Shown: one piece after another, positions 33,772 to 42,396 of the stretch
Position numbering within the stretch: the first letter of the stretch is position 1
Layout of the letters: each line of letters starts with the position of its first letter
Assembly (NCBI RefSeq): GCF_008000995.1
Contig: NZ_CP042828.1
Coordinates: forward strand, 1,240,001 to 1,304,000
Source of the DNA: Ruania zhangjianzhongii
GTDB taxonomy: Bacteria > Actinomycetota > Actinomycetes > Actinomycetales > Beutenbergiaceae
Reading direction: 5' to 3'
DNA: 64,000 nt
Program-made: the position numbers and the translations under genes
Notes under the pieces: model-generated
Databases searched by the model: none
Told to the model about the DNA's origin: nothing
What the model saw: the letters and a program-made list of their open reading frames with translations, nothing else

Positions 33772-34455
33772 ATGAAGCTGACCGACGCTCGTGCGATGCG
33801 TGCCCTGGCCCACCCGCTGCGGATCGAGCTCTTCGAGCGGCTCGCGATCATCGGGAGCGCTACGGCGAGCGACCTGGCCCCGCTGGTGGGGAGCACGCCG
33901 TCGAACTGTTCCTTCCACCTGCGCACGCTTGCCGAGGCGGGCTTCATCGAACGGGTGCCCGGGCACAGTGGAAGGCAGCGGCCCTGGCAGGTGCTGGACA
34001 TCCGGCAGAGCTGGGAGAAGCCCACGGACGACGACTCCGACCTCGCCGGGGCGGCCACCGCACTGGACAGCTCGTTCCGGGAGTGGGAGTTCGAGCGGAT
34101 CCGTCAGGCTGCCGCACGAACGGACCCACCGGACTGGCGCGGTGCGCTGGCCACCACCGGCGCCACCATGTTCCTGACCCCTGATGAGGCGCGCGACATC
34201 GGCACCAGGATCGCGGAGATCGTCAACGAGTACACCGGGCGCTGGGACCACCCCGAACAGCGGCCTGCCGATGGCCGCCCGGTGCGGATGTACAGCACCA
34301 CCTATCTGGTGCAGGCAGCCGGGGAGGCCGGCGCCGGCGATGACCCCGGCGCCGCTGGCGCAGACGCCGCTGACACGACCACTGACGACATCTCGACCGA
34401 CGACACCGACGACACCGGCGACACCGGCGACACCGGCGAAGGAGCCGACTCATGA
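33772..34455 (+). CDS. ArsR-family (HTH_20) transcriptional regulator
   Basis: A 227-residue regulator with ARAMRALAHPLRIELFERLAIIGSATASDLAPLVGSTPSNCSFHLRTLAEAGFIERVPG at the start, an ArsR-like winged helix without the metal-binding Cys box. A helical middle domain follows. The last 45 residues are low-complexity, ending in Asp/Thr/Gly repeats coded by GACACCGGC units. Its TGA overlaps the next ATG (ATGA at 34452-34455), so it is coupled to the MFS transporter it probably regulates. Confidence 0.88.
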   Translation: MKLTDARAMRALAHPLRIELFERLAIIGSATASDLAPLVGSTPSNCSFHLRTLAEAGFIERVPGHSGRQRPWQVLDIRQSWEKPTDDDSDLAGAATALDSSFREWEFERIRQAAARTDPPDWRGALATTGATMFLTPDEARDIGTRIAEIVNEYTGRWDHPEQRPADGRPVRMYSTTYLVQAAGEAGAGDDPGAAGADAADTTTDDISTDDTDDTGDTGDTGEGADS

Positions 34456-35780
34456 AGGATCTCCTGCGGATCGGCACCTTTCGCCGCCTGCTCGGTGGCT
34501 GGTCGATCGGTAACCTGGCCGACTCCGCCCTGTTCCTCACCCTGGCCATCTGGGCGAAAGATCTCACCGGCAGCTCTGCCGCGGCCGGGATGGTGTTCTT
34601 CGCCCTTGGCGCGCCGGCCCTGTTCGTGCCGTTGCTCGGTCTGCTCGTGGACCGGGTACACCGCAAGTCGCTGATGGTCGTCGCCAACCTGGTTGCGGCC
34701 GGGGCAGCCGCCTCCCTGGTGCTGGTGGAGGATGTCTCGACGATCTGGCTGCTGTATGCCGTCACCGTGGTCTATGGCGCCCTGGGAATCCTGAACGGGT
34801 CGGCGCTGTCTGGCCTACTCCGTGACCTGCTGCCGGATGACAAGCTCGACGAGGCGAATTCGATCTTGTCCACGATCGACCAGGGCCTGCGGATCGTCAC
34901 CCCGATGTTCGGTGCCGGCCTGTATGTGCTCTGGGGTGGCCAGGCGCTCGGTCTAGGAGTCGCGACACTGCTGGTGATCACGGCGATCGTGCTGGCCACC
35001 GTTCGGGCGAAGGAGTCCGAGCCGGAGCGAGAATCGACGTCCTTCTGGAGTCAGACCACAGCCGGGTTCCGGCACCTACGCTCCGTGCCGGTGCTCTGGC
35101 AGATCGTCACTGTGACGGCAGTCGCCTTCGGTGTGGTCGGCTTCTTCGACACCATGCTGTTCGAGGTGATCGAGCACGGGCTCGGTATGCCGTCGGCGTT
35201 CTTCGGCGTGCTCGCCAGCATCCAGGGGGCCGGATCGATCCTCGGCGGGGTGACCTCCGCGCGGATGCTGCGCCGGTGGGGACCGCAACGCGTGGTCGGT
35301 ACCAGCCTCGGCGTGCTCGGGATCTCAGCGCTGGTCGCCGCAGGCGAGGTGCTCGGGTCGGCGCTCCTTCCGGCGATGATCGTGGCGGTGTTCGCCGCGG
35401 GCGCGGCCATCCCGTGGATGGTGGTGGCCTTGGTGACCACCCGGCAACGCCTCACTCCAGCCCGGCTGCAGGGCCGTACGGCAGCGGCAACGAACTTAGC
35501 GATGAATGTGCCGCAGATCGCCTCGATCGCCGTCGGTGCCGGACTGGCGACACTGGTGGACTACCGGATTCCGCTGCTGGTGGCCTGCGTGGTGCTGGTG
35601 GCCTGCGCGGCGGCGCTGCTGCGGGCGGCCCGGATCGCGCCGGTCGAGGCCGAGGAGCCGGCGGCAGCCGAGGAAGCGGCGGAGGGCGAGACGCCTGCGG
35701 GTGTTGAGGAACTTGTGGAAGCCGACGCGGCGACTGTGCCCGCGACCGAGGCTGCCGAGCCCATCACCCCATCGGCCTGA
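34452..35780 (+). CDS. MFS transporter
   Basis: A 442-residue major-facilitator protein with 12 predicted TM helices (GNLADSALFLTLAIWAKDLTGSSAAAGMVFF, LGLLVDRVHRKSLMVVANLVAAG with the loop 2-3 motif, GILNGSALSGLLRDLLPDD). It is like the MFS_3/enterobactin-exporter group with the ALF/DRVHRK signature. A 50-residue acidic, Ala/Glu-rich C-terminal tail lies in the cytoplasm. It is translationally coupled to the preceding ArsR-type regulator. The exported substrate is unknown. Confidence 0.88.
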   Translation: MKDLLRIGTFRRLLGGWSIGNLADSALFLTLAIWAKDLTGSSAAAGMVFFALGAPALFVPLLGLLVDRVHRKSLMVVANLVAAGAAASLVLVEDVSTIWLLYAVTVVYGALGILNGSALSGLLRDLLPDDKLDEANSILSTIDQGLRIVTPMFGAGLYVLWGGQALGLGVATLLVITAIVLATVRAKESEPERESTSFWSQTTAGFRHLRSVPVLWQIVTVTAVAFGVVGFFDTMLFEVIEHGLGMPSAFFGVLASIQGAGSILGGVTSARMLRRWGPQRVVGTSLGVLGISALVAAGEVLGSALLPAMIVAVFAAGAAIPWMVVALVTTRQRLTPARLQGRTAAATNLAMNVPQIASIAVGAGLATLVDYRIPLLVACVVLVACAAALLRAARIAPVEAEEPAAAEEAAEGETPAGVEELVEADAATVPATEAAEPITPSA

Positions 35781-35790
35781 CCAGACCCGC

Positions 35791-35844
35791 GAGGGTGACC
35801 TCGATGTCGAAGATTCGCCGGATCTCGACATCGAGGCCACCCTC
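35791..35844. terminator. 20-bp inverted repeat after the MFS gene
   Basis: Arms 35791-35810 and 35825-35844 match at 19 of 20 positions (GAGGGTG.CCTCGATGTCGA) around a 14-base loop. It begins 11 bases after the stop codon and is a probable terminator. Confidence 0.6.
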
Positions 35845-35907
35845 GTGAGCCTTCTCACCGCGCCGGGATCGATAGAATCGATGCCGGTTCCGATCTTAGG
35901 AGAATTT

Positions 35908-36024
35908 ATGTGCCGACGCGTCACTTGCTCCACCTGCTACAAGCCCACCTGGGAAGGCTGTGGCGATCACGTCGAGGAAGCGCTCGCGGGAGTCGCCGAA
36001 TCAGACCGCTGCAGCTGCCGCTGA
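35908..36024 (+). CDS. 38-residue Cys-rich small protein
   Basis: MCRRVTCSTCYKPTWEGCG then DHVEEALAGVAESDRCSCR. Six Cys, including CSTC and CSC pairs, suggest a zinc-binding or thiol function. A strong Shine-Dalgarno (AGGAGA, 35899-35904) stands at correct spacing and a TAGAAT -10-like hexamer lies upstream. Very similar short proteins starting MCRxxxCxxCGKPTWxGCGxH occur across bacteria, as far as I recall, usually as hypothetical. It is far too short for most gene callers. Function is unknown. Confidence 0.8.
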   Translation: MCRRVTCSTCYKPTWEGCGDHVEEALAGVAESDRCSCR

Positions 36025-36086
36025 CGGGTCCAGCACCGTACTGACCGGTGCGCCCGCTGCCCCGAGCGGCAGTCACCCCGCAGGCA

Positions 36087-36102
36087 GCCCCCGGTCGGGG
36101 GC
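36087..36102. terminator. GC-rich hairpin between convergent genes
   Basis: GCCCCC-GGTC-GGGGGC, a 6-bp all-GC stem in the 118-base gap between the small Cys-rich gene and the MFS gene. Possible terminator for either side. Confidence 0.4.
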
Positions 36103-36142
36103 CACCCCGCCCGCGGCCCCGGAGCGACCGCGCCCGGCTCGC

Positions 36143-37789
36143 CTACTTCGGCGGCGCCGCAGCCACTGGCGCCGGATCCGGAATCTCGTCCGGACGGTAG
36201 CGCGGCAGCCGGCTCGCCGGCAGGATGGCCGTCGCGCTGATCCCCGCCAGTATCAGCAGCCCGCGCTTGAGGGCAGTCAGTCGCGCCTCTTCGTTCACCT
36301 GGACCGCGGCCTCGACCTGCGCGTCGTCGGCGCTGGTTTCCGACAGCACCGTGCGCAGTTCGTCGTTGGAGACGAAGTTCACGTCGTCGAGGTTCACCTG
36401 GGCCACCAGCTCCTCCGGTAGCTCGACGTGCTCGGCGACCGCCCGCCCGATGTTCACGCTGAGGATCGTCACCAGCAGTGCCCCCACCAGTGCGGTCCCT
36501 ACCGCGGAGGCGAGGTTCTGGGTGGTGCCGCGGATCGAGCCGACATCCCCGGCGAGCTCCTTCGGCGCAGCGGTGACCAGCACGTTGAACACCAGCGTGA
36601 CCAGTGCGCCCTGGCCGATCCCGAAGACGATCAGCCCACCGATCGTCGCGAGCGTCTCCCAGTTGTTCGTCACCACGAAGGACAGCCACACCAGCGCCGC
36701 CGTGGTCAGCGTGAACGAGAAGACCCCGATCGTGCGCGGGCTGTACTTGGAGTAGAACCGCACGATCAGGGTCGCCGTGATGAACACCGTGAGGTTGAAC
36801 GGCATCATCGCCAGCGACGTGTCGAACGGCGTACGGCCCTGCACGATCTGGATATACAGCGGCACGGTGAAGTTCAGCGCGGCTTCCAAGGACACCACGA
36901 TGAACATCGCATACACCGCGGCCCGCTCACTCGGCTCGCCGAGCACGCTCAGGTCCACCAGCGGGGTCTTACCGCTGGCCATCCGGCGCCGGGTCCACCA
37001 GAAGAATGTCTGACCGAGCACGATCCCGAGCACGATGAACACCGGGGCGGGGGAGAGGCCGACCAGGTGGAACGGCGCACCGGGGGTCGCGGTGAACATC
37101 CCCCAGGCATTCAGGTTGTTGAAGCCGAGGGTGAGCAGCACGATCGCGCCGCCGATCAGGACCGAGGCCACCAGATCGATCCGGATCCCGGCATCGCCGC
37201 GGTCTCCGCGCAGCCGGAAGCTGAACACGAACACCAGCACCGCCAGGCCGAGCACGATGGCGAACACCGGCCGCCAGCCCACCAGCGTGCCGAGCGCACC
37301 CCCGATGAAGAACGCGCTCATCCCGGAGATCGCCCGCGCTGAGCCGAGTGTGCCGATCGCCGTGGCCTGCTGGGCACCGCGGTAGTTCTCCGCGATCAGC
37401 GCGACCAGCGCCGGCACGATGATCGCCGCCGATGCGCCCGCCAGCGCTTGGCCGGCAATCGCCCAGCCAACAGTGGGCGAGAGGATCATCAGCAGCGAGG
37501 AGCAGGCGAAAATCGCCACCACCACGCGGAACATCAGCACCCAGCCCACTCGCTGGCCGAGCTTGGCTCCGGTCATCACCAGCGCGGCGACGGCGAGCCC
37601 GTAGACCACGATCGTGGAGCTGACCACAGTGGGCGGGACACCGAAATCCTCCACCATCCCGCCCAAGGACACCGGCAGCGCGGCAACGTTGAAGGACATC
37701 AGCACCTGAGCGAGGAACAAGCCCACCATCGGGACCCAGGAGCGCTTCTCCTCCTCGCCGGTCGCGGGCTGGGGTGCCGTCGTGGTCAT
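36143..37789 (-). CDS. MFS transporter, DHA2 (14-TM) family
   Basis: A 548-residue drug:H+ antiporter-like protein. It has VPMVGLFLAQVLMSFNVAALPVSLGGMVEDFGVPPTVVSS (TM1), LVMTGAKLGQRVGWVLMFRV (loop 2-3), QALAGASAAIIVPALVALIAENYRG (motif C region) and about 14 TM helices. A soluble stretch near residues 445-510 contains an Asp/Glu/Val-rich segment (ELPEELVAQVNLDDVNFVSNDELRTVL). The ATG 37787-37789 overlaps the glutaminase stop (ATGA), so it is translated from the same mRNA. This pairing could link glutamine/glutamate metabolism to export, but nothing else supports it. Confidence 0.88.
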   Translation of the reverse strand: MTTTAPQPATGEEEKRSWVPMVGLFLAQVLMSFNVAALPVSLGGMVEDFGVPPTVVSSTIVVYGLAVAALVMTGAKLGQRVGWVLMFRVVVAIFACSSLLMILSPTVGWAIAGQALAGASAAIIVPALVALIAENYRGAQQATAIGTLGSARAISGMSAFFIGGALGTLVGWRPVFAIVLGLAVLVFVFSFRLRGDRGDAGIRIDLVASVLIGGAIVLLTLGFNNLNAWGMFTATPGAPFHLVGLSPAPVFIVLGIVLGQTFFWWTRRRMASGKTPLVDLSVLGEPSERAAVYAMFIVVSLEAALNFTVPLYIQIVQGRTPFDTSLAMMPFNLTVFITATLIVRFYSKYSPRTIGVFSFTLTTAALVWLSFVVTNNWETLATIGGLIVFGIGQGALVTLVFNVLVTAAPKELAGDVGSIRGTTQNLASAVGTALVGALLVTILSVNIGRAVAEHVELPEELVAQVNLDDVNFVSNDELRTVLSETSADDAQVEAAVQVNEEARLTALKRGLLILAGISATAILPASRLPRYRPDEIPDPAPVAAAPPK

Positions 37790-38802
37790 CGATCCTGCTC
37801 CTGCCGTTCGGGGCTGCGGGCGGTTGACGCAAAGACGTTCAGGCCGAGGGTGCGGGACAGGTGGGCGGCCGCACGCTGGCCGCGCACGCTGTTGCCCGCG
37901 GCATCCAGTCGGGGCGAGAACGTGCCGAGCGCACCTTTGCCCGGTGCGATGGCCACGATCCCGCCGGACACACCGGACTTCGCGGGCAGGCCGATCTCGA
38001 ACAGCCACTCGCCGGAGTTCTCATACATCCCGGTGGAGGCGAGCACCGCCAGGGTGTCCGTGCATACCTGCGCCGAGACCACGCGTTCGCCGGTGAGCGG
38101 GTTCACGCCGCCGTCGGCCAGCGTGGCACCCATCACCGCCAGGTCGCGTGCGCTCACCCGCAGGGAGCACTGCCGGGTGTAGGTGTCCACCACCTCGAGC
38201 GGGTCGACGGCGATCCGTCCGTAACTCTGCAGGAGTCGCCCGATCGCCCGGTTGCGCAGGTTCGTGGCCGCTTCGGAGCGGTAGACCTCCTCGTCCAGCT
38301 CCAGCGGGTGGCCGGCGAAGCGAGAGAGCCCGTCCCGGATCTGCTGCCACTGCTCCGCCGGGGTGGCACCCGGCATCATCGCCGTGGTGGCGATCGCGCC
38401 GGCATTGACCATCGGATTGCGTGGATGGCCGCCGTTCAGCTCCACCGCCATCACCGAGTTGAACGCCAGCCCGGTGTTGTTCACACCCACCCGCTCCAGC
38501 ACCTCTTCGTGCCCGAACGTCTCGCAGACGAGTGCATACACGAACGCCTTGGAGATGGACTGGATGGAGAACGTCACCTCCGCATCGCCCACCTGGTGCA
38601 GCCCGCCGTCGACCTCGGCCACGCACAGGCCGAACAGCTCCGGGTCGGCGGCGGCGAGCACCGGGATGTAGTCCGCGACCGCTCCGGCAGTGGCGGAGGA
38701 GTAGGTCTGGTGCGCCTCGCGCACCAGCGCTTCTACCCGGTCCCACCCCGGCAGCCTGCCGGTCGAGACCTGTTGTGCGACGCCGTCGACGTCGATGTCC
38801 AC
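37786..38802 (-). CDS. glsA: Glutaminase A
   Basis: Hydrolyses glutamine to glutamate and ammonia. A serine-dependent beta-lactamase-like fold with catalytic SxxK in FSIQSISKAFVYALVCETFG, VNNTGLAFNSVMAVEL, NPMVNAGAIATTAMMPG, RQCSLRVSARDLAVMGATLADGGVNP and LPAKSGVSGGIVAIAPGKGALGTFSP, the complete family set. The start is uncertain. GTG 38802 gives 338 residues with a run of Gs before it. The frame can also begin at GTG 38889, but that stretch contains an AT-rich, promoter-like segment. It is followed by a coupled MFS gene. Confidence 0.88.
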   Translation of the reverse strand: MDIDVDGVAQQVSTGRLPGWDRVEALVREAHQTYSSATAGAVADYIPVLAAADPELFGLCVAEVDGGLHQVGDAEVTFSIQSISKAFVYALVCETFGHEEVLERVGVNNTGLAFNSVMAVELNGGHPRNPMVNAGAIATTAMMPGATPAEQWQQIRDGLSRFAGHPLELDEEVYRSEAATNLRNRAIGRLLQSYGRIAVDPLEVVDTYTRQCSLRVSARDLAVMGATLADGGVNPLTGERVVSAQVCTDTLAVLASTGMYENSGEWLFEIGLPAKSGVSGGIVAIAPGKGALGTFSPRLDAAGNSVRGQRAAAHLSRTLGLNVFASTARSPERQEQDR

Positions 38803-38913
38803 CTCAACCCCCGCTGCCGTGACGAGTTCGCTCGAACCTGCCCCCCGGTGAATCAAATACTTGCAGAGCTGAGGGTTTTGCGCCAGCACCGGCGGGTGCC
38901 GACCTCAGGGCGC

Positions 38914-39948
38914 TCAGCGCAGCGGCGTCGCCTCCGCCGGCACCTGCTCACCGTCGCGGACCGGGCCGGGCGGGGTGCCGTCGCCGAACGGTCGCCCGCC
39001 GAGCTGTTCCCGGAAGTGCGGCTCCAACCAGTTCGTCAGGTCCGGACCCTGGGGCACGATTTGGCTCGGGTTCACGTCCTGGTGCACCACGTAGTAGTGC
39101 TCCTTGATCTGGGCGAAGTCCACCGTATCCCCGAAGCCGGGGGTGGTGAACAGGTCGCGGGCGTACGCCCACAGCACGTCCATCTCGCTCAGCTTGGACC
39201 GGTTGCACTTGAAGTGCCCGTGGTAGACGGCGTCGAACCGGGCGAGCGTGGTGAACAGCCGCACATCGGCCTCGGTGATCGTGTCCCCGACCAGGTAGCG
39301 CTGCGTGGAGAGCCGGTCGCTGAGCCAGTCCAGCCGGGTGAACAGCCGGTCGTAGGCATGGTTGTAGGAGCGTTGCGACCCGGCGAACCCGCACCGGTAC
39401 ACGCCGTTGTTCACATCCCGGTAGACCAGGTCCGCCACCTCGTCGATCTCCGCCCGCAGGTGCTCCGGATACAGCTCGGGTGCGCCCTCGCGGTGGAACG
39501 CGGTCCACTCGGTGGACAGGTCCAGCGTCATCTGGGCGAAGTCGTTGGTCGCCACCGCGCCGCTGGGCACGTCCACGATCGCCGGCACGGTAATCCCGCG
39601 CGGGTAGTCCGGCACCCGCCGGAAGTAGGCCTCCTGCAGCCGCTCGATACCGAGCACCGGGTCCACCCCGCCCGGATCCAGATCGAAGGTCCAGGAGCGG
39701 GCGTCATGAGTCGGCCCGGTCAGACCCATGGAGAGGGCGTCCTCCAGGCCGAGCAGCCGACGCACGATGATCGCCCGGTTCGCCCACGGGCAGGCTCGGG
39801 CGGCCACCAGGCGGTACCGCCCGGGTTCCACCGGATAGCCGTCGCGGCCATCGGCGGTGATCCGGGTCTCGATGTAACGGGTGTCCCGGGTGTACTCCTG
39901 CCCGGGCTCCACGTAGGTGCCACCTGCAGTCTCGGCGTTGGAGTTCAT
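38914..39948 (-). CDS. Xi-class glutathione S-transferase / glutathionyl-hydroquinone-reductase-like
   Basis: A 344-residue thiol transferase. The thioredoxin-like half has the Xi-class active site RACPWANRAIIVRRLLGLE (catalytic Cys in CPWA), YPRGITVPAIVDVPSG and TNDFAQMTLDL. The helical half has NNGVYRCGFAGSQRSYNHAYDRLF, GDTITEADVRLFTTLARFDAVYHGHFKCN, which are specific to this class. Actinobacteria usually make mycothiol rather than glutathione, so the natural thiol is probably mycothiol (inference). ATG 39946-39948 lies 6 bases after TACGCT (leaderless). Divergent from the siderophore-interacting-protein gene. Confidence 0.88.
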   Translation of the reverse strand: MNSNAETAGGTYVEPGQEYTRDTRYIETRITADGRDGYPVEPGRYRLVAARACPWANRAIIVRRLLGLEDALSMGLTGPTHDARSWTFDLDPGGVDPVLGIERLQEAYFRRVPDYPRGITVPAIVDVPSGAVATNDFAQMTLDLSTEWTAFHREGAPELYPEHLRAEIDEVADLVYRDVNNGVYRCGFAGSQRSYNHAYDRLFTRLDWLSDRLSTQRYLVGDTITEADVRLFTTLARFDAVYHGHFKCNRSKLSEMDVLWAYARDLFTTPGFGDTVDFAQIKEHYYVVHQDVNPSQIVPQGPDLTNWLEPHFREQLGGRPFGDGTPPGPVRDGEQVPAEATPLR

Positions 39949-40011
39949 CACACCAGCGTAGACCGCCGATCGCGGGGCACCGGGCCGAGACCGCGAAGCA
40001 TTCTGACGCGC

Positions 40012-40030
40012 TATGGTTAGCCTTACCTAA
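40012..40030 (+). promoter_or_regulatory. IdeR/DtxR iron box
   Basis: TATGGTTAGCCTTACCTAA matches the 19-bp consensus TTAGGTTAGGCTAACCTAA at 15 positions. It lies 22 bases before the start of the siderophore-interacting-protein gene, where it would block transcription under iron sufficiency. Confidence 0.8.
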
Positions 40031-40052
40031 TCTTCCAGCGATTGCGAAGGTC

Positions 40053-40850
40053 ATGAGCAACATCACCGTCACTCACGCGGCGTCCGGCCTGGTGCAGGTC
40101 GAGGTGCTGCGCAGCGAACGGGTCACCCCGCACATGACGCGGGTGACCTTCGGTGGGGCGGGCCTGGCGCGCTTCGATTACCGGGGTTTCGACCAGTGGT
40201 TCCGGCTCGCGATCGGGGTGCACCATGACGACCGGTTCGACAACCTCCCGGCCACCTTCGGCTTCGGCGGCTACCTGAAATACCTCAGCCTGCCGAAGGG
40301 GACCCGACCGGTGATCCGCAACTACACGGTCCGCCAGTTCCGCACCGACCCGCTCGAGCTGGACGTCGACTTCCTCGTCCACGGCAGCGAGGGGACCGCC
40401 GGCCCCTGGGCCGCCGAGGTCGAGCCCGGCACGCACGCGGCGCTGATCGACCAGGGCTGCGGCTGGCAGCCGCTGCCTGCGGCCCAGACCGTGCTGGTCG
40501 CCGATGAGAGCGGGCTGCCCGCCGTTGCCGGCATCCTGCGCGACATGCCCCGCGATGCGGTCGGGCACGCCCTGATCGAGCTGTACGACCCGGCCGACCG
40601 GCAGCAGCTCCTCCCGCCGGCGGGGATGAGCGTGCACTGGCTGGAGCGAGACCCCGGTGCCACGCCCGGGTCGGTGGCGTTGTCCACGCTCGCCGCGCTC
40701 GACCTGGACGCCGAAGACCTGCAGGGGTTCGCCGTCGGGGAGGCGGGCCTGGCGACCGGAGCCCGGCGGCACCTGGTCCGCGAGCGTGGCGTGGGCAAGG
40801 ACCGCGTCACCTTCTCCGGCTATTGGCGGCTGGGCCGCGCCGCCGGCTGA
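40053..40850 (+). CDS. Siderophore-interacting protein (FAD-dependent ferric reductase)
   Basis: A 265-residue SIP/ViuB-family cytoplasmic flavoprotein that reduces ferric siderophores to release iron. FAD-binding domain: SERVTPHMTRVTFGGAGLARF, then GTRPVIRNYTVRQF (R-x-Y-T-x-R) and DVDFLVHGSEGTAGPWAAEVEPG. NAD(P)H domain: TVLVADESGLPAVAGIL and a C-terminal YWRLGRA. Length is typical. An iron box precedes it. No siderophore synthesis or uptake gene is near, so it may serve imported siderophores. Divergent from the GST-like gene. Confidence 0.93.
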   Translation: MSNITVTHAASGLVQVEVLRSERVTPHMTRVTFGGAGLARFDYRGFDQWFRLAIGVHHDDRFDNLPATFGFGGYLKYLSLPKGTRPVIRNYTVRQFRTDPLELDVDFLVHGSEGTAGPWAAEVEPGTHAALIDQGCGWQPLPAAQTVLVADESGLPAVAGILRDMPRDAVGHALIELYDPADRQQLLPPAGMSVHWLERDPGATPGSVALSTLAALDLDAEDLQGFAVGEAGLATGARRHLVRERGVGKDRVTFSGYWRLGRAAG

Positions 40851-40919
40851 GCGGCAGCGACGAGCGCAGGCGGTAGCGTGAGGCGGAGACCACACCTGTT
40901 CGCCGAAGGAGACGCCCGC

Positions 40920-42371
40920 GTGACCCTGCCGCTCGTGCCCCTGCCCACGTCGATCACCGAGCACGAGGAAGCACCGGTGGTCCTGGATGCCGCCACGCGT
41001 CTGGTGGCCGAGCAAGACCTGGCCACGGTCGCCGCCTCGGTCCTCGGCCTGCCCACGCCGGAAGCCGGCGACGGCGCCCCCTCGGCGGAGCAGACCAGCC
41101 CACGCTCCGTCGTCGTGCTGGAGGAGCGGGACGAGGAGGACGGCCTCGATCCCGACGGCGAAGCGTACCTGCTGCGCACCGGTGGCACTCGCGTAGAGCT
41201 CACCGGGACCAGGTCAGGCCTGCTGCGCGGACTGGCCACGCTCGCGCAGCTGAGCGAGCTGGATCTGCCCGGCGCGCCGCGCGGGCAGGTTCCTGCGGTG
41301 ACCATCGAGGACCGGCCCCGACTGGCCCACCGCGGGCTGATGGTCGACATCACCCGGCACTTCTTCGGGGTGCCCACGCTGATGAAGGTCATCGACCTGA
41401 TGGCCGCGTACAAGCTGAACGTGCTGCACCTGCACCTGTCCGACGACCAGGGCTGGCGGATCGAGATCCCGGACCGCCCCGAGCTGACCGAGATCTCCGG
41501 TCGCACCCAGGTGGGCCAGGGCCCCGGTGGGTACCTGAGCGTGGACGAGTTCGCCCAGCTGGTGCACTATGCCGAGGCCCGCGGAATCGCCGTGGTGCCA
41601 GAGATCGACATGCCCGGGCATGTGAACGCCGCCCAGCATGCGATCGGCGCGCTCACCGAGACCGGGGAGCCCGCCGAGGCCTACCGCGGCACCGAGGTGG
41701 GCTTCTCCAAGCTCTCCCTGGACAACCCGGCCACCGCACCGTTCATCGACGATGTCCTCCAGGCGCTGGTCAAGCTGACCGGCGGATCCTTGCACGTCGG
41801 TGGGGACGAGGTGCACACCATGCCGCGGGCGGAGTACGAGGCATTCGTGGAGCACCTGGCGGACGCCGCGATCCGGGCCGGGAGTCTGCCCACGTTCTGG
41901 GGCGAGGCGGCGGGAGCGGAGCTGCCGATGGGGACGATCCTGCAGCTGTGGGACTCGAACGCCGACCCGGCGCCGATCGCGGCCGCAGCTCGTGCCGGCA
42001 CCCGGGTGGTGCTCAGCCCGGGCAACCGCGTCTACCTGGACATGCAGTACTACGAGGGATTCCCGCTCGGGCAGCACTGGGCGGGCTACGTCGAGGTGCG
42101 CGACTCCTACGACTGGGACCCCGCAGCCCACGTGGACGACCTCCCGTCCGCGGCGATCGAAGGCGTCGAGGCCGCGATCTGGACCGAGTGGATCATCACC
42201 GAGGACGACCTGTTCACCATGCTGCTGCCCCGGCTGGCCGCAGTGGCCGAGGTCGGCTGGTCCGCGCAGGAGGACCGGGACTGGGACGGCTTCGCGGGTC
42301 GGCTGCGCGCGCACGCTCCGCTGTGGGACGCGCAGGGGCTGGCCTACCACCGCAGCGAGCAGGTGTTCTGA
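40920..42371 (+). CDS. Beta-N-acetylhexosaminidase, GH20
   Basis: A 483-residue glycosidase removing terminal GlcNAc/GalNAc. The small alpha/beta domain (residues 1-130) precedes a TIM barrel: RGLMVDITRHFFGVPTLMKVIDLMAAYKLNVLHLHLSDDQGWRIEI, VVPEIDMPGHVNAA and LHVGGDEVHTM, where Asp-Glu is the catalytic pair (the Asp holds the acetamido group, the Glu is the acid). Trp residues FWGEAAG and IWTEWI line the sugar site. There is no signal peptide, so it acts inside the cell, perhaps in cell-wall or chitin-oligomer recycling. GTG 40920 follows GAAGGA at nine bases. Confidence 0.93.
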   Translation: MTLPLVPLPTSITEHEEAPVVLDAATRLVAEQDLATVAASVLGLPTPEAGDGAPSAEQTSPRSVVVLEERDEEDGLDPDGEAYLLRTGGTRVELTGTRSGLLRGLATLAQLSELDLPGAPRGQVPAVTIEDRPRLAHRGLMVDITRHFFGVPTLMKVIDLMAAYKLNVLHLHLSDDQGWRIEIPDRPELTEISGRTQVGQGPGGYLSVDEFAQLVHYAEARGIAVVPEIDMPGHVNAAQHAIGALTETGEPAEAYRGTEVGFSKLSLDNPATAPFIDDVLQALVKLTGGSLHVGGDEVHTMPRAEYEAFVEHLADAAIRAGSLPTFWGEAAGAELPMGTILQLWDSNADPAPIAAAARAGTRVVLSPGNRVYLDMQYYEGFPLGQHWAGYVEVRDSYDWDPAAHVDDLPSAAIEGVEAAIWTEWIITEDDLFTMLLPRLAAVAEVGWSAQEDRDWDGFAGRLRAHAPLWDAQGLAYHRSEQVF

Positions 42372-42396
42372 GCCGCGGTGGAGGCCAGCCGCCTTC

